64,000 nt of DNA from assembly GCA_002392915.1 (NCBI GenBank), contig DGHQ01000044.1, forward strand, positions 24,589-88,588. The letters run 5' to 3'. The position numbers were made by a program, and so were the translations under genes. This DNA comes from Bacteroidales bacterium UBA3844. GTDB taxonomy: Bacteria; Bacteroidota; Bacteroidia; Bacteroidales; Paludibacteraceae. This document shows, piece after piece, positions 35,554-45,396 of the stretch (position 1 is the first letter of the stretch; the number at the start of each line of letters is the position of its first letter). Under the pieces are notes generated by a model, which saw only the letters and a list, made by a program, of their open reading frames with translations, ran no database searches and had not been told where the DNA came from.

Positions 35554-36633
35554 TTATAATGACTCAATTAACTTAATATACGATTTTAAAAATGCTTCCT
35601 CAGTATTACGTTTTAGGCATAACTGACGATTAAGGGCTCCCATTTTACGACGATCTTCTGCAGATATAGAGACAACTTTTTGAATTGCCCTTACCATATC
35701 ATCAACATTCTCTGGATCAAACAAGTATCCATTGACACCCTCCTCCACAATGTATGGATTCTCATATAAATTGCTGCATATAACCGGCAATTCACAAGAC
35801 ATTGCTTCTGCAACAACATTAGGATATCCTTCGTATAAACTAGGAAGACAAAAGACATCAGATTTTCGGTATTCCTCTTCAATTTTTCTATTGGCTTCAT
35901 GGAGAATAAGATAATCTGCAATATCCAACCGCTGATATTCTTTTTCTACCTCTGCATAATAGCTAGGATTATCATTTTTATCACCATACCAGTCGAAATG
36001 TACATTCAAACCCAAATCTTTTACCTTACGTATTGCCTTTAAATAGGCTAACATATTCTTTTGCTCTGTATAACGGGCTACCGTCACTATACGCAAAGTT
36101 TCATTTTCCACATATTCCGATGCTGGTGTAAAACGATTTACATCCACAAAGTTAATAATGGGATAAACTTTCTCACTAAGAAAAGGAAAATTTGTACAAA
36201 TAAATTTTCCCTGACTATTACTATTGGGCACAATAGAATCAGCCAATCTATAGAGATTAAACTGAATTTTGTCTTGTGTTGTGATGCACGTATTATTATT
36301 ACGTTCTGACACAATCAATTTAGCCTTAAAAAACAATTTTGCAAGACACATAGCCTTGTTGACTGATGGTAAATATGATATAACCACATCTGGATTATAC
36401 TGACGAACATATTTGGCCATACGCCATACACGAGTCTTCTTATTTACTAAATCTGGCAAAAACTCATAATCAACGTTATTTTGACGAAGAAAAGGTTCAT
36501 AAAACTGGTCATTTATATAAGTGATCAATCTGCATGGATAGCCAGCATTAGTTAGCATCAAAGCCAATCCGCATATTTGACGTTCTGCCCCACCTGGACC
36601 CAAATGCTCAGTGATTAACAATATTCTTTTCAT
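35554..36633 (-). CDS. Glycosyltransferase family 4
   Basis: 359 residues, GT-B fold. N terminus MKRILLITEHLGPGGAERQ with the acceptor-domain glycine-rich loop typical of GT4, donor-domain region RIVTVARYTEQKNMLAYLKA (about 180-199), and FCLPSLYEGYPNVVAEAMSC (about 265-284) with the EX7E motif. A GT4 transferase for one linkage of the repeat unit; sugar unknown. Its start is preceded by a good -7 box, TATATTTG, on the minus strand (36662-36655), but no -33 box. Most likely it is read through from the polymerase gene 38 bases upstream. Confidence 0.9.
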   Translation of the reverse strand: MKRILLITEHLGPGGAERQICGLALMLTNAGYPCRLITYINDQFYEPFLRQNNVDYEFLPDLVNKKTRVWRMAKYVRQYNPDVVISYLPSVNKAMCLAKLFFKAKLIVSERNNNTCITTQDKIQFNLYRLADSIVPNSNSQGKFICTNFPFLSEKVYPIINFVDVNRFTPASEYVENETLRIVTVARYTEQKNMLAYLKAIRKVKDLGLNVHFDWYGDKNDNPSYYAEVEKEYQRLDIADYLILHEANRKIEEEYRKSDVFCLPSLYEGYPNVVAEAMSCELPVICSNLYENPYIVEEGVNGYLFDPENVDDMVRAIQKVVSISAEDRRKMGALNRQLCLKRNTEEAFLKSYIKLIESL

Positions 36634-36671
36634 AATGTTATTTTATTTCAAACACAAATATAGAATTACAT

Positions 36672-37970
36672 TTACTTCCTTCCTTTACGCATATTTATAA
36701 TCTGCACATCATCTTCCCTGAAAAAAAATATTGCGGCAATTATTGTATATGCGAGAACCTCTAAGTAATAGTTTTCATAGTAATAACAAATGCATCCTAC
36801 AGTAGGAATACAAAGAAGAAAAAACACTACCATAAGTTTTTCAAAAGGCAAACAGTTTATATCTGTTTTTTTTGAAGTTTGCAAATTCTTTTTCTCCTTA
36901 AATAGAAAATAAAATAATGTCAAATATACACAGGTAATCATAAATGGTCCGATTTTTCCAGCAGACAGCATAAATGAACCTAAATGAGTATAGAACACGC
37001 CTAAATCCATATTACTTTTTAATCCCATTTCTACTTGATATCTTACCGTACCTTCAAAATCATGAAGAACAAATTTATGAAATGCGGTAAAAAGGGACTT
37101 CGTTGTTACTCCATCTGGAGCAGGATAATAATCCCATACTTCACAAAAATGATAATACGGTTGTCCTAAATAATTTACAATTCCACCTCCTGAACCTCCG
37201 TCTCTTTCTTCAAAGCGATCTTTTGTCACAGAGAAAGCATAAGAAGCAGCACCAAGAATCAACAAAGTACTAAATCCTATTGCAGTACTTTTTATCTTAG
37301 CAGACATTTGATTCCAAAACATTGAAACAGCTAAACCTAAAATAAGAACCCAAAAAAAGGTAGCAGATCTGTCAACTTGCAACATTCCAACAATTATGAC
37401 AGTAGTTGATCCAATGAGGGCCATTGCATTAATCCACCATTTTTCTTTCAAAAACGTGATACTGTACAAAAATACAAATATCATAACCACACTAGAATTA
37501 ACAATGACTCGTACGGGATATAGAACTAACTCTATTACTGCCGGATATGTTTTCAGCTGATAACCATCTCCTTCATATACATAATTTTTAAGTTCCGCAA
37601 AATCGCCATAAGAAAGTATAAATTTCAAGTCCCCATAATATGCAAGAGAGTAACTTACAAAAGAGAAAAAATAAATATAGATAAGCCATCTTATTATTTT
37701 TTTACTACGATATGCTATGGCATCGTACGAATTAAAGTCTACTAAAACTGCAGGCATAATAAATAATGTCAGCAGCAGACAATATAATATTGTTGGTAGC
37801 AAAGATGCAAAAGAGACAAGATTTGGACTTAATCCCATCACATCTATACCAACAGCAAACACGGATGTTGCCGTATATAAAAAAGATATATATGTGCTTG
37901 GGGCTATACCACGTATTTTAAATAGGTATAGCGTCAATATTCCGAAATATATTGCTGGTATATAATTCAT
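36672..37970 (-). CDS. O-antigen/oligosaccharide repeat-unit polymerase (Wzy-like)
   Basis: 432 residues with about eleven to twelve membrane helices, and a large periplasmic loop between about residues 230 and 320 that holds charged and aromatic residues (DRFEERDGGSGGGIVNYLGQ, YYHFCEVWDYYPAPDG). The layout and context fit the Wzy/O-antigen-ligase-like polymerase group, which joins lipid-linked repeat units outside the inner membrane. Sequence conservation in this group is low, so the name rests on topology and neighbours. It overlaps the preceding gene by four bases. Confidence 0.78.
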   Translation of the reverse strand: MNYIPAIYFGILTLYLFKIRGIAPSTYISFLYTATSVFAVGIDVMGLSPNLVSFASLLPTILYCLLLTLFIMPAVLVDFNSYDAIAYRSKKIIRWLIYIYFFSFVSYSLAYYGDLKFILSYGDFAELKNYVYEGDGYQLKTYPAVIELVLYPVRVIVNSSVVMIFVFLYSITFLKEKWWINAMALIGSTTVIIVGMLQVDRSATFFWVLILGLAVSMFWNQMSAKIKSTAIGFSTLLILGAASYAFSVTKDRFEERDGGSGGGIVNYLGQPYYHFCEVWDYYPAPDGVTTKSLFTAFHKFVLHDFEGTVRYQVEMGLKSNMDLGVFYTHLGSFMLSAGKIGPFMITCVYLTLFYFLFKEKKNLQTSKKTDINCLPFEKLMVVFFLLCIPTVGCICYYYENYYLEVLAYTIIAAIFFFREDDVQIINMRKGRK

Positions 37971-38956
37971 AGATTTTCTTCAATATATCTAAGAAGATTT
38001 TCAGGTGTAATCTGATCTTTAAATGGATTTGGTTTACAAACATAATCCTTGATACGTTGAGTATCTATTTCTTTATTTTCAGAAATTATTGAGACATAAT
38101 CTGGATCATAGAATCTCGATTCTCGAATAAATGCATTATTGGTCAGCAACATTTTTCCATATGTAATTGCTTCCCAAACACGCAAAGTTTCCCCTCTTGC
38201 ACCTTGTTGTATAATTTCCAATACACATTTTGAATGCTGTACGAATTGAATGCACTTTTCGTAAGAAAGCCATACATCTTTATCTACATAATGAATTCCT
38301 CGTCGCTCTTGATTATATGGTGGTTTAGCATCCATCACATAAAAATAACAATTAAGACCCGCACCTTCCAAAATATCATAAGTTTCAAGGATATTTTTCA
38401 TACGATTTTTAGCAGCTCCGACAAAAAAAACATCAGTTTCCGGTGTATTGTTAGGTTTTGATATTTTAGTTTCTGCATATACAGTTGGGTGATAATACAT
38501 ATTATATTTTTTAGCGTCATCTCTATCATAAGATATCAACATATCAAACAAACCTCTGATAGCATCTGGAGACGCATCCTCTTTCCATGTGGCTACTATA
38601 TCCCAATAGTTGACAACCAACTTACATCTTGGATATTTTTTTCTCAACCATACTACATATTCACGCATATAATCATACTCCATCAATCTTGCGTTGAATA
38701 TGAACACAATAGGTTTTCTTTGATCCGCAAAATTATTTTTAAAGTATGTATTATACCACAATGACTTGAACGGTAAACTAAAGTATTTATTTGTAGTTTT
38801 AGAATGCTGAAGCTTGAACAATATCCTCAAAAATCTATTTTTAGGTACAAATCCTAAAATAGACCTTACATTTTCACGTTTGCCTATTTCTTCAAAAATT
38901 ATTTTGTTAAACTCAAAAAAATCTTCCAGAAAGAAAACAAAATTATATTTACCCAC
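37967..38956 (-). CDS. Putative glycosyltransferase of polysaccharide cluster
   Basis: 329 residues, soluble. The C-terminal half has the pattern of a GT-B transferase donor domain: VFFVGAAKNRMKNILETYDI (about 180-199), then CVLEIIQQGARGETLRVWEA (about 245-264) with the acidic residue expected at the sugar-nucleotide site, and YGKMLLTNN. A family number cannot be assigned with confidence. It overlaps the Wzx gene by eight bases and the polymerase gene by four, so the three are surely one operon. Confidence 0.72.
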   Translation of the reverse strand: MGKYNFVFFLEDFFEFNKIIFEEIGKRENVRSILGFVPKNRFLRILFKLQHSKTTNKYFSLPFKSLWYNTYFKNNFADQRKPIVFIFNARLMEYDYMREYVVWLRKKYPRCKLVVNYWDIVATWKEDASPDAIRGLFDMLISYDRDDAKKYNMYYHPTVYAETKISKPNNTPETDVFFVGAAKNRMKNILETYDILEGAGLNCYFYVMDAKPPYNQERRGIHYVDKDVWLSYEKCIQFVQHSKCVLEIIQQGARGETLRVWEAITYGKMLLTNNAFIRESRFYDPDYVSIISENKEIDTQRIKDYVCKPNPFKDQITPENLLRYIEENL

Positions 38957-40478
38957 GTTTTATGATTTTTTTAGTTAACGATTTTATATAATCTCTCTCC
39001 GATTGTACTAATAGTATATAGTAGCATGTAAATAAAAAAGTTAACACTATAACAGGCACTGAGATCAATAACAATTTGAATCCTTCAAAATTTACATAGA
39101 TTACATATGCAATAGGTGTTATTATTATCAAATTCAACAAGATAGGAATTACTGTTTTTTGTAAATATGTATTCACATAAAAACCAATAAGTGTTTTTAA
39201 TAAACGTAATCCTATAATACCATTTAAAAATCCTCTTGTAATTATTCTAGACACCAAAATCAAATATGGCTCCATTCCTATCTCAAATAAAAAAAATGAA
39301 ATAATTAGGTCAAGCAAAAAACTTATACTGATAAGAATCTGATATTTAGCAATTTTCCCTGTTGCCGTAATTGCACAATTGAACGGTCCCGTGACAGCAT
39401 CTACTATAGAACAAACTATCAAAAATTGGCAAAAATATCCAGCATTTTCTGGAACATTTTTAAGCCAAAGTTCTAAAATCAGATCTATGTTGATTATCAA
39501 TAAACTTGCAGGCAAAAACATCAATGCAAAAGAAAACTTAGAGGTGCTGTTAATTAAACTATGCATACGATTAATTTCTCCTTGTGCATACGATTTTACA
39601 ATCTGAGGCTGAAATGAAGTTTGGAAACTTCCTACAAATGTTACTAAAGCTGTCCATACCTGGTTGGCTATACCCATTGCCGCATTAGCAATTACTCCAC
39701 AAAAAACATTCAACATGAAGAGGAATCCATTCTGTGTTGCTACATTACTGAACCCACCAAGCAACGTCCATCCAGAAAACATAAACATTTCCCTGAAAAC
39801 TGACTTATCTAAAAATTTCTTATAGGTACAAGTTTCAAAAGTACGAGTGCAAAACACCTTATATATTAACAATAAGAAAAAACTCTCTAATGCAAGTAAA
39901 AAGGCATATGTTACAAGTTTGTCTACTCCTGAAACACCTATCATATATGCGATAACAAGTTTAAGAATCGCATCTATAATACTTGCATATGCAAAAAAAT
40001 CTAATCTTTCATAAGCAACAACACTTGCCGAATATGGCACACGAATGAAATGAAAACAAAAAGTAAGAATAGAAAACTGATAAGCGTAATTTGCCGCTTC
40101 TAATCTTTCATCAGGAATATTAAGACGGTTGTTCAAAAACCATGTTCCAACAATCTCAAAAAGTACAATAGCCACCGCAACTAATAAGAACTGAATAGAG
40201 ACAGACGTATTAAACACTCTGATCATTTTAGCATTGTCTCCTTCTCCAAGAGCAACCGTTAAAAATCGTTGCGATGCTGATGTAAGTGCATTATTTAAGA
40301 AAGAAAACAATACGACAATACTGCCTACAACATTGTAGACACCATAATCGTCTACTCCTAATTTGTCGAGCAATACACGAGACACATAAAGCGAAACTAC
40401 CATCACAATGATAGTACGTGCGTATAATGCTAACGTATTTTTTGCAATTCTTTTATTTTCAGATGTGTATTTACTCAT
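38949..40478 (-). CDS. Polysaccharide flippase (Wzx/MurJ-like MOP superfamily)
   Basis: 509 residues with about thirteen to fourteen membrane helices. N terminus has the typical sequence NTLALYARTIIVMVVSLYVS followed by RVLLDKLGVDDYGVYNVVGS, common in lipopolysaccharide translocases. It would flip the undecaprenol-linked repeat unit to the periplasm. It is the first gene of the main polysaccharide operon; a promoter candidate lies about 160 bases upstream. Confidence 0.92.
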   Translation of the reverse strand: MSKYTSENKRIAKNTLALYARTIIVMVVSLYVSRVLLDKLGVDDYGVYNVVGSIVVLFSFLNNALTSASQRFLTVALGEGDNAKMIRVFNTSVSIQFLLVAVAIVLFEIVGTWFLNNRLNIPDERLEAANYAYQFSILTFCFHFIRVPYSASVVAYERLDFFAYASIIDAILKLVIAYMIGVSGVDKLVTYAFLLALESFFLLLIYKVFCTRTFETCTYKKFLDKSVFREMFMFSGWTLLGGFSNVATQNGFLFMLNVFCGVIANAAMGIANQVWTALVTFVGSFQTSFQPQIVKSYAQGEINRMHSLINSTSKFSFALMFLPASLLIINIDLILELWLKNVPENAGYFCQFLIVCSIVDAVTGPFNCAITATGKIAKYQILISISFLLDLIISFFLFEIGMEPYLILVSRIITRGFLNGIIGLRLLKTLIGFYVNTYLQKTVIPILLNLIIITPIAYVIYVNFEGFKLLLISVPVIVLTFLFTCYYILLVQSERDYIKSLTKKIIKRG

Positions 40479-40636
40479 CTTCTAACCTTAAAATGCTCAT
40501 TTTAAATTTTCATATGATAAAAACAATAATAACGTTTTACGACACCTTCACTTATAACTAAATATCGTCCTTATCTTATGTCAAATCATTTCATAAATCT
40601 ATGAAATAAACGAAGCCAATGCACTCAACTCAACTG

Positions 40637-40664
40637 CAAAATTACAAAAAAATATATTGTTCAA
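40637..40664 (-). promoter_or_regulatory. Promoter of the main polysaccharide operon
   Basis: On the minus strand, TTG (40664-40662), a 17-base spacer and TAATTTTG (40644-40637). This would give a 5' leader of about 150 bases before the wzx-like gene. Confidence 0.5.
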
Positions 40665-40723
40665 CATATTCATGTTCTTTTTTTACATAGAAATGAAAAT
40701 TTCAAAATATCATACATACTTGC

Positions 40724-40758
40724 AAAAAATGCCGTGTATGTAAATTCACGGCATTTTT
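40724..40758 (-). terminator. Terminator of the DUF4197 gene
   Basis: Stem AAAAATGCCGTG / CACGGCATTTTT with a 10-base loop, T-rich on both sides. It lies 16 bases past the stop of the DUF4197 gene (minus strand) and isolates the polysaccharide operon from the genes upstream. Confidence 0.9.
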
Positions 40759-40773
40759 AAGTAATAAAGAATA

Positions 40774-41643
40774 TTATTTGTCAAGTCTTCCGAACACACT
40801 CTGAAGTACATCAGAAACACGAGCACTAGCATTGTGGCGGATATCGTATTCCTTCTCTGAAACCTTGGTGAACAAGCCATTCAATGCTTCACCTGTGATG
40901 TAACCAGACAAATCCGGATTTACTTGGTTGATTGTTCTCAATTTTTCAAAAATCTCATCAGGCACAACTCCAAGTTTGCGTACCATTTCAAGAGCCATCT
41001 TTGCTGTGTTGTTATCAAGCAACTCTACCAGCTTGTTGTTGTATGTAGCATACGTGTTCCAAGCTGCAGTTGGAGTTACATTCGCCACCTTAATAGTATT
41101 CAAAGAGTCTGTGATAGACGGCACAAATGCCTCCGTCAGCTGATTGAACGTGTTTTTATGAAGATACTGAGTCGCTGCATTATCAGCTCCAAACAACAAC
41201 TGTTCCGCATCAGCAAACGAAATGTTTGTGATTGCATTCGTAAAAATGTCAATAGACTTTGGAGCCGCGTTTTCTGCTGCACGGTTGAACAGTTTGATTA
41301 TTGTGTCAGAATCAGGAATAGACAAACCTGATGCATTTAGCATTGAATTAAACGTTGGATTGCTAGAAACTTGCTGCACAGCGTTAAATGTCGTGATTGC
41401 TTCTTTCGGTAAACCTATACGTACAGCAGCGTCTGCAAGATAACCATCTTCTGCACCAAGATTTTTTGCTGCAGTCTCAATTCCAACCTTAAGGGCCGCC
41501 TTCAAACCTGTACCGACATCAAAACCTCCATTTCCATTTGCTCCTCCAGCCATTGATTTGATTATCTCTTCTGCCTTTCCACTTTTTACCGCATCCACAG
41601 CCACTTTGCCAACTGTAGACAAAATATCACCAAATAATCCCAT
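40774..41643 (-). CDS. DUF4197 domain-containing protein
   Basis: 289 residues, no clear signal peptide. The central and C-terminal parts (about 45-285) match the DUF4197 pattern, with GTGLKAALKVGIETAAKNLG near residues 44-63, LPKEAITTFNAV, and the end with the Asp-rich and aromatic segment PDLSGYITGEALNGLF. The function of the domain is not known. A -7 box (TATTTTTG, 41686-41679, minus) lies upstream, with no good -33, and a strong terminator follows, so it is probably transcribed alone. Confidence 0.82.
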   Translation of the reverse strand: MGLFGDILSTVGKVAVDAVKSGKAEEIIKSMAGGANGNGGFDVGTGLKAALKVGIETAAKNLGAEDGYLADAAVRIGLPKEAITTFNAVQQVSSNPTFNSMLNASGLSIPDSDTIIKLFNRAAENAAPKSIDIFTNAITNISFADAEQLLFGADNAATQYLHKNTFNQLTEAFVPSITDSLNTIKVANVTPTAAWNTYATYNNKLVELLDNNTAKMALEMVRKLGVVPDEIFEKLRTINQVNPDLSGYITGEALNGLFTKVSEKEYDIRHNASARVSDVLQSVFGRLDK

Positions 41644-41739
41644 AGTTTCATTTAGATTAAAGTTTGTAATTTCAAATTCAAAAATAATGTATTTTAATGA
41701 AATCCATTCATTAGACTAAAATATTATGTCTTTTTTTAG

Positions 41740-42663
41740 TTACTCGGATCTTGTATTCATCTTCCACGGTTCCACATGTATACTGATAATTGTCTGATAA
41801 CCGAACCTTTCTTTCAACTCTTTCTCGATTTGATCTACTTTTTCATGAGATTCATATAGAGAAATGTTTCCATCCATTCTCACATGCATTGTTATGGCAT
41901 AGTTTACTCCAATCTGACGAGTACGTAGATTGTGCATTTCTGTAACACCAGGATAAGAACAGACAATCTTCTCAATCTCTTTTTCAACTTCTATTGGCAA
42001 ACTACTCTCGAGTAGCTGGTTCACGCTGCTTCTTATAAGTTGAATAGCCACCTTGAATACAAAAAAACTAACTATTACTGCTGCCAATGGATCAAGAATC
42101 GCCCATTGTGAACCAAGTAAACAAGCTGCACCGATACCTATTGCAGTACCAATAGATGAAAGAGCATCACTACGGTGATGCCAGGCATTCGCCACCAGAG
42201 CCTCACTATTAAGATTCTTACTCTTTATTATGGTATACTGATAGATTCCCTCTTTCATAAGAATACTAGCTATTGCTGCCCCAAACGCAAACCATCCCGG
42301 CGACACAAGTTTCTCTCCATTAATCAAAAAATAATATATTTTTACTGAGCCACTCCATAAGATGCCTCCACCCACAAGAATCAAAAGCAAACCAATAATC
42401 GTGGTTGCTAGCGTTTCGTATTTGCCATGTCCAAATGCATGATCTTCATCAGAAGGTTTACTGCTAATCCTTAACATCACAATAACTACAAAATCTGTTA
42501 GAAAATCACTGAGCGAATGGACTCCATCTGCTATCATTGCCGCTGAATTACCCAATATCCCCGCAGTAAACTTTAATACTATAAGGATAGCATTTATCAC
42601 TGTTCCTATTAAAGTTACTCTTACAATCTCCTTTTGTCGAAATTCTATCTGATTTTCCGCCAT
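41740..42663 (-). CDS. Cation diffusion facilitator transporter
   Basis: 307 residues. Six membrane helices (about 15-205) with the metal-site motif MIADGVHSLSDFLTD near residues 42-56 and the second HHRSDALSS motif near 162-170. A cytoplasmic C-terminal metallo-chaperone-like domain (about 210-300) follows, with TEMHNLRTRQ and ITMHVRMDG. It exports a divalent metal (Zn, Fe or Mn) by exchange with protons. The metal cannot be told exactly. It follows the EpsG-like gene by one base, so the two are translated from one messenger. Confidence 0.93.
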   Translation of the reverse strand: MAENQIEFRQKEIVRVTLIGTVINAILIVLKFTAGILGNSAAMIADGVHSLSDFLTDFVVIVMLRISSKPSDEDHAFGHGKYETLATTIIGLLLILVGGGILWSGSVKIYYFLINGEKLVSPGWFAFGAAIASILMKEGIYQYTIIKSKNLNSEALVANAWHHRSDALSSIGTAIGIGAACLLGSQWAILDPLAAVIVSFFVFKVAIQLIRSSVNQLLESSLPIEVEKEIEKIVCSYPGVTEMHNLRTRQIGVNYAITMHVRMDGNISLYESHEKVDQIEKELKERFGYQTIISIHVEPWKMNTRSE

Positions 42664-42664
42664 T

Positions 42665-44227
42665 TCATCGTCTATTTAATCTATTCTTAGTAGATGATTC
42701 TTTATGTCCCGTGCGACGAGTATTGTCATTCCCAATCGACTCTTCATCATCATCTTTATCTTCTCCATCTATATCTTCTTCAGATTCATTTCGAGTCTTA
42801 TTGTCAGTATCTTTATATGATTTACGATTTCCCAATTCCTTCTCTAGCTTATATAATTCTTCCTCCTCATAATCTTCAAATTCATCATCAAGATTTTTCT
42901 TTGTTTTTGACTTTTTCTTAACAGGTTTCTGGCGATGCAACTTTTGATCCTTCACTTTCTCAATTCCTTGTTCAGCACGAATTCTATCAAAATCCCTCAA
43001 TTGATCGTTTTTTTCTTTCTTCACATCCTTATTTCGCTTGACAGCATCAAGATACTCTTCAAGCTTACGTTTCTCTAACTCGTCATCATAACGAGCATAG
43101 TCTGCATCCGCAGTAAAGGATGTTCGGTAACGATATGATTCAACACTAAAGTACTTGAATCCTGTGATGAACATGATTCCTATAACACATAGAATATAAA
43201 GCTGCTTGTGTAAACGAGCCTTCAAATCTGCATAATATTGCACGAATAACATTATCAATCCAATACAGAATAAAGAAGATGCTCTATCCTGTAATACCCT
43301 AATCTCACAAAGAGAAAAGACAAGAATAAAATAAATAACAAAAACATTCTTTGTGACATTATCTATGTTTTTACTGACCTTGAAATAATTAGGTGCGAAA
43401 AAGAACATTATGTATGCAAAACAAACAATTATCTTTCTCATACCTATATTATAATAAGAATCTGCATAAACTATATTAATATAGTATTTCTGTATTTTCG
43501 ACGCTATATGTTGACCTCCATAAGTGTATAGTCCAGTCAATACGATATTGATAAATTTAATTCTAAATATGAAAATCAACATGACCACCGTAAATATCCA
43601 CAACAACTGATTCTTTGTCAACGTGATTCTCAAAAGTGGATATGCCATTATATAAAATAGAGATGTCGTATGAAATGTCATTCCCAAAAGATTTAGCAAG
43701 ACATAAGAGAATACCTGCTTGTTCCTAACATATTTCAATGACATCATAAACAACAATACAGAATTTGCATTACGCAATTGCTCCGCATGGAATACCCATC
43801 CCCACCATATGAAATAAATAAGCAATGCCAAAACGCAATAATTGGTTTCGCGCCTGAAAAAATAGAATAGTATGATTGAATCTATCAAGACATATACAAA
43901 TTGAAACTGCCAATAGCTCATCCCAAGCGTTTTTGCAAGAACTTCAAACAGATTAAATCCTATTTCAAAATCTGTATACCAATCCTTGGAATAACGTCCT
44001 AAAACGAATTCTCCCAACGTCGGGGCTTCTTGATAATTCTCATAATACATCATTACATCCATTCCTGTCCATCCCTTCAATCCTACAAATAGGGTGAACA
44101 AAAATAGCGAAAATATAAAAACATATTTAGTTCTGTGATTATGGTTTTGTAGATTAAACTCTACAAATACCAACATCACAAGTATGGCCATAAAGCAGAA
44201 ATATGGTACTGATATACTTAAGTCCAT
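42665..44227 (-). CDS. EpsG-like membrane protein with long charged tail
   Basis: 520 residues. The first 365 or so form about nine to ten membrane helices in the pattern of EpsG-family polysaccharide polymerases: the periplasmic motif DVMMYYENYQ near residue 55, WWGWVFHAEQLRNA at about 142-155, and GMTFHTTSLFYIMAYPLLR at about 184-202. The last 145 residues are cytoplasmic and extremely charged, mostly Lys, Asp and Glu (for example DDEFEDYEEEELYKLEKELG), which is not normal for the family. It sits between a lipoprotein and a CDF transporter and is separated from the main polysaccharide operon by a terminator. It may polymerise a second polysaccharide. Confidence 0.8.
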   Translation of the reverse strand: MDLSISVPYFCFMAILVMLVFVEFNLQNHNHRTKYVFIFSLFLFTLFVGLKGWTGMDVMMYYENYQEAPTLGEFVLGRYSKDWYTDFEIGFNLFEVLAKTLGMSYWQFQFVYVLIDSIILFYFFRRETNYCVLALLIYFIWWGWVFHAEQLRNANSVLLFMMSLKYVRNKQVFSYVLLNLLGMTFHTTSLFYIMAYPLLRITLTKNQLLWIFTVVMLIFIFRIKFINIVLTGLYTYGGQHIASKIQKYYINIVYADSYYNIGMRKIIVCFAYIMFFFAPNYFKVSKNIDNVTKNVFVIYFILVFSLCEIRVLQDRASSLFCIGLIMLFVQYYADLKARLHKQLYILCVIGIMFITGFKYFSVESYRYRTSFTADADYARYDDELEKRKLEEYLDAVKRNKDVKKEKNDQLRDFDRIRAEQGIEKVKDQKLHRQKPVKKKSKTKKNLDDEFEDYEEEELYKLEKELGNRKSYKDTDNKTRNESEEDIDGEDKDDDEESIGNDNTRRTGHKESSTKNRLNRR

Positions 44228-44244
44228 TCTATGGCTCTAATTTT

Positions 44245-45378
44245 TTATCTTTTTACTATTGCAACAGCACAAGGTCTTACATTGCTGTAATTGTTTAATT
44301 GCTCTCCAAGAGGATATTCGGAACCATTTATCCACAACTTTGGAATATTTGATCCTACTGCAGACCTTTCGTACCCACAACACACAACTATTCCGTTCAA
44401 AACGTCTATATCATCTACCTTCGCCTGTGTTGTTCCTGATGACAAATCGTACTCCTGACAATTATTTATTCTGTTTTCCTTACTGCTTTTCTGAGTAGCG
44501 CTCCAATACATAGCATGATAACCATCATTTCCTCCAATATAGAACGTTCCATTCTCATATTTTATACAAGTAAGAGAAGATGCAGGACCTTCTCGTTTCA
44601 AATTGTTGTTGGAACGATTGATCCAAACCTTAGGCAAATATCCTACTCCTGAATTTCTCTCCTGTCCAACACACCACCAATTATCTCCATCAGAAGCTAT
44701 ATCATTAGCCAAAGCAGGATAATCTCCATTTTTATTTTTGTCATCATTATCTTGTGACAATTTATTATATGCCTGTCCGTCTATCCAAATACGAGCCTCC
44801 TCAACTTCATTTTCTTCATTATTGCCATATCCTGCAATATAACATCTGCCATTATAAAAACTCAATTTTTGAGCTCTCGTACCATTTTTCAAAACCTTAG
44901 GATTAGTACCTATCCACATCTTTGCAGATTCATCATATCCCTCTTTTTGAAATCCACAAGTGTAGACTATTCCTTTAGGATCAACTCCTATTCCCATTGC
45001 AACTCGTCCTTCTGGCAACTCGACTTCCTTGTCATTCTCCCAATATACAGCCGCATTTCCAAAACATCCTGCCGCATAGACATTTTTGTCTTCCGTCACA
45101 CAAATATCAAAAACCTCAACACCTTCATCTCGTCCCGGAGACAATTTATGTATAGACGGAGATTCTGCACTATATTTTGCATTAGACCATATTCCAGAAC
45201 ATGTAATGTTCTTCGACGATGCAGAAGGTATACTGTCATAAACAAATGCCATATATATAGCATATTTCTCATTGCTGAACGAATCCGAAGATGAATTTTG
45301 TTCTTCTTTTTCTTTATCACACGCAGTTAGTGAAATACTGCATAATGCAATATATAAAAATACAGATCTCCAGTGCAT
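44245..45378 (-). CDS. Lipoprotein with W-rich repeats (beta-propeller-like)
   Basis: 377 residues. The signal peptide ends in the lipobox ISLTAC (Cys at about 20). The rest contains about six repeats of 45-60 residues, each with a Trp core: AVYWENDKEVEL, AKMWIGTNPKVL, ARIWIDGQAYNKL, PKVWINRSNNNL, AMYWSATQ, PKLWINGSEYPL. Each repeat is followed by a YIAGY/YIGGN/VYTCGF strand. This suggests a six-bladed propeller on a lipid anchor, a binding protein of unknown ligand. It lies 18 bases after nhaD and 17 bases before the EpsG-like gene in the same transcript. Confidence 0.75.
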   Translation of the reverse strand: MHWRSVFLYIALCSISLTACDKEKEEQNSSSDSFSNEKYAIYMAFVYDSIPSASSKNITCSGIWSNAKYSAESPSIHKLSPGRDEGVEVFDICVTEDKNVYAAGCFGNAAVYWENDKEVELPEGRVAMGIGVDPKGIVYTCGFQKEGYDESAKMWIGTNPKVLKNGTRAQKLSFYNGRCYIAGYGNNEENEVEEARIWIDGQAYNKLSQDNDDKNKNGDYPALANDIASDGDNWWCVGQERNSGVGYLPKVWINRSNNNLKREGPASSLTCIKYENGTFYIGGNDGYHAMYWSATQKSSKENRINNCQEYDLSSGTTQAKVDDIDVLNGIVVCCGYERSAVGSNIPKLWINGSEYPLGEQLNNYSNVRPCAVAIVKR

Positions 45379-45396
45379 ATATCAGAATTCTATTGT

